In this document: piece after piece, positions 17,280 through 29,275 of the stretch
How positions within the stretch are numbered: the first letter of the stretch is position 1
How the letters are laid out: each line of letters opens with the position of its first letter
DNA from: Trematomus loennbergii
Lineage: Eukaryota; Chordata; Actinopteri; Perciformes; Nototheniidae
DNA: 64,000 nt
NCBI GenBank assembly: GCA_012861695.1
Contig: JAAOOA010000056.1
Span: 8,097,207 to 8,161,206, forward strand
Reading direction: 5' to 3'
The notes under the pieces: model-generated
Seen by the model: the letters and a program-made list of their open reading frames with translations, nothing else
What the model was told of the DNA's origin: nothing
Databases searched by the model: none
Program-made: the position numbers and the translations under genes

Positions 17280-19513
17280 GTCTGGGCGTGATGAGGGGCC
17301 CGCAATGTCAGACAGATGCCAGTGAGAACGGATCCAAAGGGAGCCTGATCTTTATTGATATGAGTAAATTGATATTGATAAGGATTTGGATTGCTATGGA
17401 TTGTGTTAAGCAGCAGTATAATAGAGAAGTCCTCAGAAAGGATTGCGGTCAGAGTGGCTTTATTAGTGTAAAGTTTCTGATGTTTTAAATGTAATTTATT
17501 CTAATCTGATGCTTAATTATGATTTCTTAATTTGTACTTCTTTTTATTGTCTGTTTGAGATGAATGAGGTCGTACATTGAAGCGTTTGGATGTCAAACTC
17601 ATCAGAATACATTACTGCTTGCGATTCCACTTATGTTTGTATGACGGACTAATCCTTTACACAATATCCATCCTGTAAAAAACATGTTTCTCCAAAAACT
17701 GCTTTGTTTTCAGGGTGTTAAATGGGTCATTTCATTTAAGAAGTACACAAACAAAAAGCTTGATTCTTCAGTGAAAAAAGAAAAGAAGAAATCACCAAAT
17801 ATAGAGATACATGCTTTTACTGGACAGAACCATATATGCAAACAAATTAAAAGGACACATTTATTAAACATTTTCTTATTTTTTTATATTTCTAAATCAA
17901 GTTATTGCAACAATGTGATGGACATTCCCTTATTTGGTAATGCCGCAATTATACATAATCTTTGGATGACCGCAGTGGGAATAATCATAATATGTTCTAC
18001 AATAAGGGTAAAATCCATCATCATGTCACTCCACAGAAAGAACTCTCTGTGACTGAAGGACAAGTGTTGCAGCGGACCTGACACGGAGGAATATGCATAT
18101 ATGCAATTATAGTATACTATACTGCCACCTAGTGATCGTTGAATATGTGAATATTATACTGTGGCTGGTGCATATTATCCTGCTATCTGAATACAAAAAA
18201 TAGCTCACTCATATCTGAGTTTGGCATTTAAATTAAAATGTTGGTATTTTGTTTTGTTTTTTATTGTATTTAGTGATTATTTTATGTTGTATTTTTTTTA
18301 TGATTACACTGCTCAAATTATAAAGATCATCAAAACCAATTATGAATTTCAGATACAAAAAATGGGTAAAAGCCTCACATTTTTTATTTGTTTTACTCAT
18401 AGCCATGCTATTGATCACAGATGTAATAATCAATACTGAAGAGGCAACATGCATTATGTAAACCAGAGGCAATGTAAATGTCCTCAAAGATGATTCCCAC
18501 GGGAAAGATGTATTTGAATGGGAGACATCTATAATGACTGAAATAGGATGGCCACATTTCAGCTCAAATATAATCTCATTATTGGCTGTAAAAGTAAGAA
18601 CAGACCTCAATTCAACTTCTAGGAGACATGCTGCTTATGTCTTTTCTGCCCTTAATTTCTCCCATAAAATAGTCTGGGCTGAACAGCAGACTAAATGCTT
18701 TGCCAAATGTTTGGTCCAGACAGACACAATCACTCTGTCTTTGACATGCAGTTGTAAACTTCTTAATTACAGCAGTTATTTTTCTTTCTTTCAACAAAAT
18801 ATATATCCTGTGTCTTAATATAGACAAAATGTAGGTGCTGTAGGTAAACATGACAAGAAAAAGGTGTGTTTAAATCTTTATTTTGACCAATTTATTACAC
18901 TTTTTGCATGGTATTCTTCCAGTAAAGATTACATTTGTAATGGATATTGAAGCACTGAAACAGGCCTTTGTTAAATGTGGAACCCTACTAATTGTATTTG
19001 GAAAATGGGCAGACACACACACTTTCTGTACAGTAACATCTGTGTATTCATGGATTTAAGTGAAGGAAATACAAAACAAGCTTAAAAAGAATGCAACCAG
19101 ATGTTTATCCTTTTGATTTAATGGAAGCGGAAATACATCAACAGATAAATACACATTATGCTTATCTCTGCGCTTTACAATACACGCATACATACGAAAC
19201 ACTGATGTCCTATGGGGGTCAGACCTATTTAGTGAATGAACAGCAGCGACGTCACTGGGACAGGACGGCTCATTATTTGTGAATGAGCTCCTTCCTGTCC
19301 TGCCATACTGAAGCACTTTGAGCCAACCAACACCAAGCTAGGGAAATAAATAAGATACCTTTCTTTGATGTAAGAAACATTTCTCCCTATTTCTCTCTCT
19401 AACACTTTGTATATCAAATCTAAAGGGCATGGAGGCGACATTTCTGAACAATGTTGTTTTTTAAAGGAATGCTTCCCCAAAAATGAGCAATTGTGTGTCC
19501 ATTACTTTCCCTG
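17280..19513. other. Single-copy AT-rich DNA, no gene recognised
   Basis: No repeats with recognisable ends and no supported exon. Short open frames reflect AT-rich chance frames. Confidence 0.5.
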
Positions 19514-19531
19514 TGTTAGGGTTAGGGTTAG
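19514..19531 (+). repeat. Short TTAGGG interstitial telomeric repeat
   Basis: Three consecutive (G)TTAGG/GTTAGGG-type units followed by TTAGTTTTAAATATTG. Similar pieces recur across the window. Confidence 0.7.
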
Positions 19532-21885
19532 TTTTAAATATTGTAAAACTGCACGTTTAATCCATTGGGCTTCACCGTGAGTTTGGGGTCAAGTTGGGCA
19601 GTTATTTCTCCAAATTCCCCTCAATGGGCATGTATGATGCCAGGTTTGCACCAATTGAACAAATATGTGTGCAGAACATTTGGTAGAAGGCGAATGTTGG
19701 AGATTGTGTCAAATGTTACCGCAATAAAAACAATGAATCATAAGAATCTCTTTATTTAGAGAACAAGTAAAGGGGGTGAGTAGTTGATAAATAAATGGGG
19801 GGTTAAGTATTCCTTTATGTTTTTTTTCATCTGCTGAAAGGGGTTGTAAAGATGGAAAAAAATAACAGAAGTTGAAATCCAGATCAGAACCCGATTCCTT
19901 GACTACGATGTAACACACTTAGCACAGTGGCTAACTGCTTCCTGGTCCAATTAGCTTCCATTACCAGCTGCTAGCATCCCTGTTACACTGTTGACACACA
20001 TTTCCACAATAGCACACCCTCACTCATTCACTCAGTCTCTGTCACACACTCTGTTCCTCTTGTTCTTACCCACACACACGCACATCAGCACACGCACGCA
20101 CATGCACAGCCTGTACTTTACAGATATCAGCTGTTATCCCCGTCTAGCATCAGTCCCCAGGCACTATGCTAACAGCCTCCTCTACAAGCCAATTTACAAG
20201 GATTCTGGTCATGTTTACATTAGCCCTCTCTCAGTGCATGAAAAGAGCAGGGCCGCGCCGCAGAATAGAAATGAGCAAATATGAATAATTCAATCCTCCT
20301 CCTGGCCATTAACATGTTTCCCTTGAATAAAGTGATAATAGGTTATCATCTGTGAAATGGAAATTTCATAACAGAGAGACGGTGAGAAGAGCGTCTCCGG
20401 TTACACCAGAGGAAATTAATTTCACAGCACATCTGCTCCACAAAGCCCCGGCCCTCCAACGCTAAGTATGAGAAAATGTAGTCGTTCGGCTCCGCTAGCT
20501 TTCTAATTAGATTAGCATGCTTATTTGAAGGCGGGAATCTTTAGTCTAGTCAAAGGAATTAGTGTTCCCCATTACACATACCTAATATTTATAATAATGA
20601 AATGACTTAGCCAATTAGGGAAGGTTAAAAATGCATTACTTCACCTTATTATTATTAGCCAGATGGTACACTGAATGGTCCATGTTGTGCTGTGCATCTG
20701 GATGAGGACCATGGTGGCCAATTCTACATAGCATGGTGTAGTAATAGCTGTGGAAGGGCAGTTTAGTCCTCACCTTTCTGTCTCACTGCCTTCCCCAGGA
20801 AGCAGCTTTGGCTTGAGGAGCAATCAAAAGTTTAATGAAAAAAGCCGGAGCTTTCTCCCTCCTTCTTTGTTGAGCGATAAAAAGCCTGAAACAAATCAAT
20901 CTGGAAATTGAAAACTTCTGCGGTGAGGATAAGGAAGTGACAGCAGTGTAAACAGTTATGATTTTGATGGCTATCGTCATAAGGAGGCCAACAATGGTGT
21001 CGAGGGAGTGAAACCTCAAAGGGAGTGAAGGACTTTATCCCTTTAACTTTCCACCCCCCTCTTTCATCAATTTCTATCATTTTTTGTTTTGTTTCGTTGT
21101 GTTGTTTACTGGTGGACAGCTGTAAACGATAAGAGATTGAAGGCCAGTATCTGAAATGGGGATCAGCAATCCCTCAGGTGCGTGGCTATGAGCCTGAAAG
21201 CAGGAGACTTCAGAGCCTGCTGAGTGTGGAGGAACAGCAGGAGGAGGAGGAGGAGGAAGAGGAGGAGGAGGAGGCAGCGGCTAGGTAGGACCTGAGGACC
21301 TTTGCTTTTCCCCGTTGGCTACCTGCTGTTGGGTACCTGCTAGTACTCCAGTTCAAACAGTTCAGTATTCCAAGGAATAACACCAATACTGGATTATTCT
21401 TAACTTCGAAATGTACAGTATGTCCAATGCCAACATTTGATGTCCAGACAGGAAGTAGTGTGCCCTTTGTGTAGCAAGGCAAGAAGTAAGCAATTTAATT
21501 CAATTTCCGTAGTGATCAAACCTTGGAATTACAATAACCGGTTCATCATGTAACCGGATTGATTAGATCCAAAAACACTTTATCAGGATTTACACTGGGA
21601 AAGAAAGAAGGATATTTGTGGCGTGAATCAATCCTTTTTTGAATCATTAGGTCCTAAAAATGTTAAAACGTAACCAAGTTAACCATAAACCTGGGCGTGA
21701 CAAACTTGTGTTTATGTTAGCAAACCAAGATTGAGGAGTTGGGAGGAAAGGTTTCAAATGTAAACCTTTCCTTTAAATAAATGTGTGCTTTCTCTTTGGT
21801 TCCAATGGATGCAGAACATTGGAAGAGTAATATTTAACTAACTTGTGCCTGAGCAACTGAACACCTCTAACACTGTATCTGGTTA
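19532..21885. other. Non-coding DNA with a CNE-like block and a GGA tract
   Basis: About 20270-20640 has unique sequence with homeodomain-like AATTA cores (GAAATTAATTTCAC, TTTCTAATTAGATTAGC) and may be a conserved non-coding element. A (GGA)n tract covers about 21231-21275. No gene recognised. Confidence 0.45.
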
Positions 21886-21974
21886 TCTTTCAATTCAATT
21901 CAATTCAAAACCTTTATTTATCCAGATGAAATCCCATTGAGATCATTGATCTCTTTTTCAAGGGAGACCTGCAG
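21886..21974 (-). mobile_element. LINE 3' tail fragment, inverted
   Basis: Reverse complement of the tail seen at 4041-4125: (TTCAA)n, then CCTTTATTTATCC, CCCATTGAGATCATTGATC, TCTTTTTCAAGGGAGACCT. Consistent with a 5'-truncated L2/Maui-type LINE insertion on the minus strand. Confidence 0.6.
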
Positions 21975-24900
21975 AATATCTTTAAATATCCATTGGTTCA
22001 AATTATGAGGTAGAGGTCTGGGTAGAGTTTCGGCGTGTACCCTGGCTTTCAAAAAAGGGAACCAGAGCTCATATGCTGTCAAACATTTTTAATTAGGGTT
22101 AGGATTATTAACCATGACCAGGATCTTTCCCTTACCTCAAAATCATAACTATGTTCTGGTTTATCTGACACTGTGTTTACAGCAAGTGTAGTACTTTAAA
22201 ACAGTTAACAACAGCCACTTTGTCAAAGATATCACTAAACAGCAACAGATAATTTATTACAGCGCAGCCAGACAAGGGTCAGCTATTTATAATTGGGAAC
22301 TCCATCTCAATTCTTGGTGAGATTTTTCAACGCAGGGCGCAGTGAAGTTGGTAACCTTGCTGAGGAGTTCAAGACTGCAAGCCTGTCGCCTGCAGCTCAT
22401 ATGCTTAATATATAATAATATATTTAAAGCTAAGCTTTTATCATAAAATAAATATATATATAATCACATTAAAGATTGAATAATATAAAAGCTCTGGCAG
22501 ACACTGAGAAACGCTTAAGATAATTTTTCACTATCATCAATCCAAATTAAATTAATAAATAAATGTAAATAATTAAAAAAAAACTGTATTTAAAAATGGA
22601 AATACTAGGGTAGTAACAACTTGTTAACAAAGGAACAGTTGTTAATAAACCAATACAGTCAAATGCAGCACTTGTTAAGCCTTAGTAAGTTGTTTATGAT
22701 GTATTTGTGATTATAACCAACTAATTATGGGTTTTGTTTGGTATCTGCAGTTCCCCATACTACACTGCCTCCGCACAGACCTTGTCAAGGTTAAACTCCG
22801 GCAGTTGACACATTGTTTTCCATTGCAATTCCCCACAACTCTTCCGTCTTGCTCCAGTCTTTTACAGATCAAGGCAGTTGTATTATAAGACACAGAATTA
22901 AGCCCACAGTGTCCTAAAGATATAGCCCAATTCACTGCTCTTAATTTCGCAATTCCATCACCCCGGTGCGGCAAAGCCCTGCTCCTCCATCAAAACCATT
23001 AAGGGCATTGAAGCCTGGAGTATCATCAACAATGACAGGTAAATATTTAGGCTGTCTCACTGGAGCAAATAAGCCACCCAAGGTCAAATGGCTGCGTTAG
23101 TCCATTCCTGCTTAGCTACAATCGTCTTAAGGTCTCAGCAGAAACAATGTACACAAATCCAAAGCAGATGAGAAGGCAGCTTTTGCATCAGTTTGCAATG
23201 TGCAACATTTCGACTCCACAAAGACCATGTATGATGAGATAATGTAACATTTAGAATATTTAGATAGACAAAGTATCTGCAGATGCACTTCCTCACTTTA
23301 TATCAATCTCTGCATCGAAAACAGATTCCGCATCAAGGGACCAAACAATTGCATCTCAGGAAAAAAGGTCAAGTTAGCGTATTTGCCGCTCAAGAAATCA
23401 TCGCATCTCCAACAACAACTGACTTCCAAATGTGTCATTTATCATACAATCTGTCATACTGAAGCAAAGCTTTGGCAAAAAAAATCATAATTGGAGTTTT
23501 TATCTTTTTTCATTATTTCCTTCCACAACCTCTGTCAACAAAATCAAAATGCCTTTTTGAGTCCCGCAAAGGAAGTGCAGCTGAGGGCCGGGGCCGCGGT
23601 GGCCTCGGTGATAGGCTCCGCTGGATAAGAAGTAAGTGAGTCCTTTGCTTTTGTGTCAACAAGAGACTTTATGGCTTTGAAGTAATAAATCATAAAAAAA
23701 CTACTCTGTTCCTAAACATTTATAGATAAGCCAGTTAGGAATCAAATCAATTTAAGTTTCTGTACACAAGGTCCCAGTGTGGCCTGCAAACAGTTCGAGT
23801 ATCAAAAGCATCTCGACGTGAAGCCACTGTAAATGGATTATTGCGGGGAGAGACGGGGGATGTCATCCTCCAAACCCTGCTATGGTATGACTGGCAGAAA
23901 TCATAAAGGGTCAAAATATCCCTAAGGACAAAAATAAATTCAATTTAATATAGCAACGGCTATCTAAAATCACCTTTGGGGCATTGCACTTTGTTGGAAA
24001 TAACACTGAAAAAATGAATTCCAGGACCATTATAAAACAATTATTTCATGTTTTTATTATCATATTTTCTTTTGCCAGAATTACGAGAGCTATAAATTGT
24101 AAAGTTAAAGCTCAAAACTGCAAAGAAATATGCTTTTTCAGCATAACAAAATACTTTATCTGACGACAAAGCAAAAGTGCTTTTATTATCTTTTACTCAA
24201 TCATTATTATTGCTAGCAAATAGTGTACTTTATCAGAATATGGCATTTTGCTTCCCTCAAGATATTCATTCCAAAATCATAAAAAGGCATTTATATGAGA
24301 AAAGACAAAACTCTGCAGCGCTCATTATCTCCAGCTGTCTGACTCATGTTTTACATTTCTCCCTAAAGGAAGTCATTAGTTTCACAAACTGTTAAATGGA
24401 GCAGTTGGTGCTCATCACAAACTTCAACTTAATTCATTTATATGATACAGTGATTAAGATTATAGAGGAAGAATACTTCTGGCACATATAAATAGTTTCT
24501 GACAAAAGCATTTAAATAAAGATTGAACATAAAAAAGAAGAGAGTGCTTTAGGCAAAATAACAGTGGAAGCAGTTGTCTCGACCATGTTTAATATGTCAC
24601 CTAAAGCTCCTGTATATTAACATTTTTATGTGCATTTTAATGTAGCTTTTGTGCATTTGTGAGCATGTGTGTGATACCCATTCAGACAGCCTTAAAGGAT
24701 GTTGCTAGACATTTCAGCTGTAGTTCCCTCCAGATAGTTGTTTTTCATACCGCCTGCAGGAACAATTATTAAAAAATTGGAACCTTCCAAAAGAAATTCA
24801 GTCGGTTTGTATAGCTGGGGTCTAGAGTTTATACAATTGCCCTCATATTCCCAACAACACGCTAAAACTTACACAGATGTGCATGTCAGTCTAACTATGA

Positions 24901-25227
24901 GAATTGCAGTACAGGACTTTTGAAATTAACTCATATTCCTTTACACTGTAAAGCTGGTCTTGTCCATTTGAATAAGGAATAATGGAAAGTGCCTCACACT
25001 GGATGTTTCATGTGCATATTGAAGAACAAAACTGCATCACGGGTCGTTTTTTGTTGCCTTAAGGATAATAAGAAAGGCAAGCTGACATTGAAGGACATAT
25101 GCTGCGATCCAAACAGTCACAGGTCGGAATGGTGTCTTCGCCCTTGCGTTGTTTTCCCTAGAAACATAATTTTTAACATTTTGAGTAATCTGTGTGCAGA
25201 GGAGATAACTGTCAGAGTAACCAGCTA
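21975..25227. other. Single-copy non-coding DNA, no gene recognised
   Basis: No transposon ends or supported exons. About 22730-23060 and 23540-23900 are the least AT-rich parts and resemble conserved non-coding blocks in texture only. Confidence 0.45.
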
Positions 25228-25680
25228 CTTAACCCTTATGTTGTGTTCGGGTCTCCCGTGGCCCGTTTCAAGTTAAAATTATATAATAACTATGCTCTAC
25301 TTTTTTTTATCGGAACAAGGCTTCATGATATCCTCCACAACAGCTATATAAACACTACAAAACTGATTTTGACAATTTTAGCCAAGTCTGAAGGTCTCTA
25401 AAAAAAAAGTGTATCATTTGGTGTTCGGGTCTGGGAAGACCCAGCAGAATTGTTGTGGGTCACTCGGGGTCAAATTTGGCCCAATCAAGATTCATCTTTG
25501 ACTTTAGACTTACAACAGGATTGTACGGTTATGAATGCATAATAAGTTAGTTATGATGTAGTTAAAACAATATTGGATGATAGTCATTTTTTGTGTGTTT
25601 TGGACTGAGATAAATCATGGGTCAAAATTGACCCGCGAACCATGAACGGTAACAGCTTTCGAACACAACACAAGGGTTAA
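25228..25680. mobile_element. piggyBac-like MITE (TTAA target)
   Basis: TTAA at 25228-25231 and 25677-25680 flank inverted ends CCCTTATGTTGTGTTCG and CGAACACAACACAAGGG. The subterminal GGGTC / GACCC motifs and the interior GGTCAAAATTGACCC are also palindromic. 453 bp including both TTAA, no coding capacity. TTAA with CCCTT ends fits the piggyBac superfamily. Confidence 0.88.
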
Positions 25681-28600
25681 TAGCATTGGTTCTTATTCAA
25701 CAACAATAAATGTTGCCTTTTACTTGATGGTTTACCATTTGTAATATGTGCTTACATTGTTGTGTGACGAAATACAACTGCTTCTCACATTCCTTATTTA
25801 GAAAGATCTGTTACGTTTATTTTTGTCATTATAGACGGAATCATTTAAATGGTGTTATCCTAATGCTTATCAGTAGAAGGCGATATAAAGAATACTGTAT
25901 ACCAACTTTGAAAAACCTTTATTCGAACTTTAACCAGACAATTACCATGAGCCCCAATCCCCTCAAAAGTCAGTTTTTCTAGCTTAAGTATAGGGTTTCT
26001 GATCCTCTTACTATGTTCACTGAAATACCAAAGATCCAAAGAAAACAACAAGTGAGTCCTTCTTCATACTCCATCGGTTTGGCTGATCATTCGGGACTTT
26101 CCTAATGCCCGTTCCGCCACATGGTCTCTGAATTTGGAATGAAATTAATATTTCAAAGTTACAACAGGGGCCGCTAGCCCCGTGTCAGCGACAGGCCATT
26201 CATCACGGAGTTAAGTGTCAGCATTAAATTATCCCTGCTATTATGACAGCAACATTACTCATCAGGATTAAGGCTAGCCAAACACAGGCTCCTCAGCCGC
26301 AGACATCTCCTGCTCACTATCGATCGCTGTTCCCTCCATTACCAACACAGAGGCTATCTGCATGACACCGGCACACCGCGCATGTTGATGATGCTCTTGT
26401 CTACCAGGATGCTTGTATCATGAGGTAAAGAGAGAGAAAAGGGAAGGAGGGAGCAACACACGGGAGAAAAGAGGAGATAAAGAGAGACTGTACGCAGAGG
26501 CTCTCCAGAGAGGGAACGTATAATGAAGTGCTGGATAGGTTTAATACGAACAACAGAAGGGGCCACTGCCGTAGTCAAGTGCTGTTAATATCTCCTCCAT
26601 TCCTTAAGCAAATCAAGTTATCTGGCACTGCCTGTGTTTCGATAAGGAGCGGATGAGGTCCGTTGAGAACCGCTTGATTTAGATGTTTAAAGTGAATATC
26701 CAGATAGCTCAAACACATACTCTGTACGATTTGAATCTACTTGTATGTCTGCTTGTTTTTTCACTCAGCAGAGCGTGCACTCGGACTGAAGAAGGGAGAT
26801 AAAACCGCAGCGGCGTCTGCATAAATCCCTCATTTCTATGCCCTTGCTTCCAATGCCTCATACATGCCACAAGACATTACTTAAATAATGCCTGAAGGTG
26901 CAAACGCCACTGACGGTGTCCCCCTCCATTCAATTTGAAACGCATCAGATCCTCTCTAATTTCACATTTCAGCCTCTTAAATTGCCCTGTGCTCTGGAAC
27001 GTAACCGAAGGCTTCAACTTTGTTTCGAGACTTTTTTTATTTTCTATTAATGTCAACTTTGTGTTACTCTGAGAGGATGAGATAAGAGAGGGAATAAGGC
27101 CATTTTCTTCTTGTTGTAAATGTCCTCTGAGCGGTCACGCAAGAAGATAGCAGAGCAGAGGATTTTCAACGCAGGACATTTTAGGAAGTGAAAGCTTCAG
27201 GGAATTCAACGTGGCATGTGTCTCTCAAACAGAGGAATCTCTCTGGGCATTGTTCTTTAGGTGGGACAACTGGGGACTACATGGACAGTACCACAACCTG
27301 TCTCATTTTATAAATCTCGATTGAGCAGACCACCACCTGATCTGACTTAATGACTTAAACATCTATAAATGAGGTCATAAGTGTCATAGAGATCATTTAT
27401 TTGTTATGAAATGAAAACAAATGACTGAGACTTGCTTATTTAGATGTGTGTTAGAAGTTTAAATGTGCTGTCATTTGTAGAAAAGGGAAGGGGAACTTCA
27501 TTCACCAGCTTTTTGGGCTATGATGATGAATAATGATATTGTTAACAATCTTAACCAAAAAGAGCAACGCTGCAATATATATATATACCCAATAAGAAAC
27601 AAGTAAAAGTCCTGCATTTAACATGTTATGTATGTAAAAGAATGTACGGTTTTGCAAACTGCAGATAATTATGAAAAACGGCCGCTGTGTTTTAAGTTGA
27701 GCTGGATCTAATTATTATCAAATGATGTGTATTTCTGTGGTTGAATCTAAATCAATGCATCATTACCTCATTACAGAGTAAAGTAACTACAGATGTTAAA
27801 TAAAGTTTAAAAAATCCCTTTGTAGAAGTATGAACTAGAAATAATATTATAGTACAAATACCCTATATGTACTGAAATGAATCCTGGTTGAATAAGTACA
27901 ATATTAATAAATGTACGCTCATTGGTTTCCTCTAAATGTTTAGTAAAGAAAAATAAAATAAAATAAATACTACATCTCATTCATACAGTTTACCAAATAC
28001 ATTGTTAATCTTATAATATACATTATAGATCCATAGTGATATGCAAATCTCCCCCATGTCACTGTACAGGAATAAACATAAAACACGCATGGAAATGTTT
28101 CTTGTTTCATTTGAACAAAGTTAACTATAAAACCAAATTTGACATTAAAGAAAACACAAACTGATTAATTACATAAAATAATGTACATAGAAACATCCCT
28201 TATCTTCCATTGTGCCTCAGCAAGGTTAAGCAGTGACAAGTCAGACACGTTTGCAGTGGATTTAACGATTTCTTTTTTCTAAATGGAAACAAGTCACTTG
28301 ATGTTTAATCTGAATAGGCAAGGAAAAATGGAATTGTTCATTTTCTCAAGCTGTGTTAATCACTCAGCTCAAAAGACTTGCTCCCCAAATTCCCTTAAGC
28401 ACAGATAATATACATACGTTCACATACTGTCTCTTAAACATTCAAGATTTCATTTAAGAACATTTTATTAATTGATTTACCATAAACCAATCAATCTCAC
28501 CTTTCTTTCCCTAACAGCTTAAAATGTTAAATGCTCACTTTATTTGATATCTGTGTGACACTGAGAAAAGATGCAATGTATCAGTTACGTACAAAAAAAT

Positions 28601-28945
28601 AGGACAATGTAACTCAAGCCTGAATTAGTCAATGTATAGATCCAGTGGTCAAAGCCTCATAGCAGATCAGATCAGTTTCAATGAGTTGAACGCTTCCTTT
28701 GAGCTGTTTGGAAAACAGAAGGACATACTGACCCTAATAATTGTTCTGGAAGTATTGGATAACAATGTAAACTGGGCCCATATTTAGCCAAATGCTATTT
28801 CAATACAGTAGCCTTTTTCAGAATGAATAACGCTATCAAAGGAATGCAGAAAACCCTCAGTCTTTGTTTCCATACCTTTAACTCGTCTTATCGCTCTATT
28901 AAACCTCTTTGCTCGGGCCAACGTCATTTTTTTTCTTCCATGTAG
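25681..28945. other. Single-copy non-coding DNA, CNE-like at 26080-26700
   Basis: No gene recognised. About 26080-26700 is a unique, GC-balanced block (CAGCATTAAATTATCCCTGC, ATTACTCATCAGGATTAAGG) that may be conserved non-coding DNA. The rest is AT-rich. Confidence 0.45.
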
Positions 28946-29030
28946 CTATCAAATGCCCCTGCCCCCATGTGTATCGACCACCCTCCTCCAACAGATCAAT
29001 GCCGAGCCTATGGAGGCTGCAACAAAAACG
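28946..29030 (+). other. Candidate 85-bp internal exon
   Basis: A strong acceptor-like pyrimidine tract ends TTTTCTTCCATGTAG just before this stretch. A donor-like ACG|GTAATT follows it. All three plus frames are open through it; the third reads YQMPLPPCVSTTLL, then QQINAEPMEAATKT. No gene is recognised, and a conserved non-coding element would look the same. The splice-site pair is seen directly; exon status is inference. Confidence 0.2.
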
Positions 29031-29159
29031 GTAATTACTCACAAAGCTACAAACTCCTTGGCGATAACAGCTTATTTCAGTCTTTATTGCAAGTAAGAAA
29101 AACACACACATATATGCACACGCTTCAAAAAGTAGCAAGTGAAAATCACCTAGAGTTAG

Positions 29160-29275
29160 TCTCTCTTATTAGGTTTGGTGGTGGGTTGGTGTTAGGGTTA
29201 GTGATGGTGTTGGTTAGGGTTAGGGTTATAGTTAGGGTTATGGGTTAGAGTTAGGGTTGGGTTTGGTGTTGGTAA
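29160..29275 (+). repeat. Degenerate TTAGGG repeat array
   Basis: Repeated GTTAGGGTTAG units mixed with GGTTGGTG and GGGTTATGG variants, as in a decayed interstitial telomeric array. Its plus frame gives a false RVRV-like peptide. Confidence 0.75.

Noticed and set aside
28967..29248. Cysteine pattern CRAYGGCNKNGN resembling a Kunitz domain end
   Set aside because: The other conserved cysteines and length are absent, and the frame runs across the likely donor and into TTAGGG repeat.
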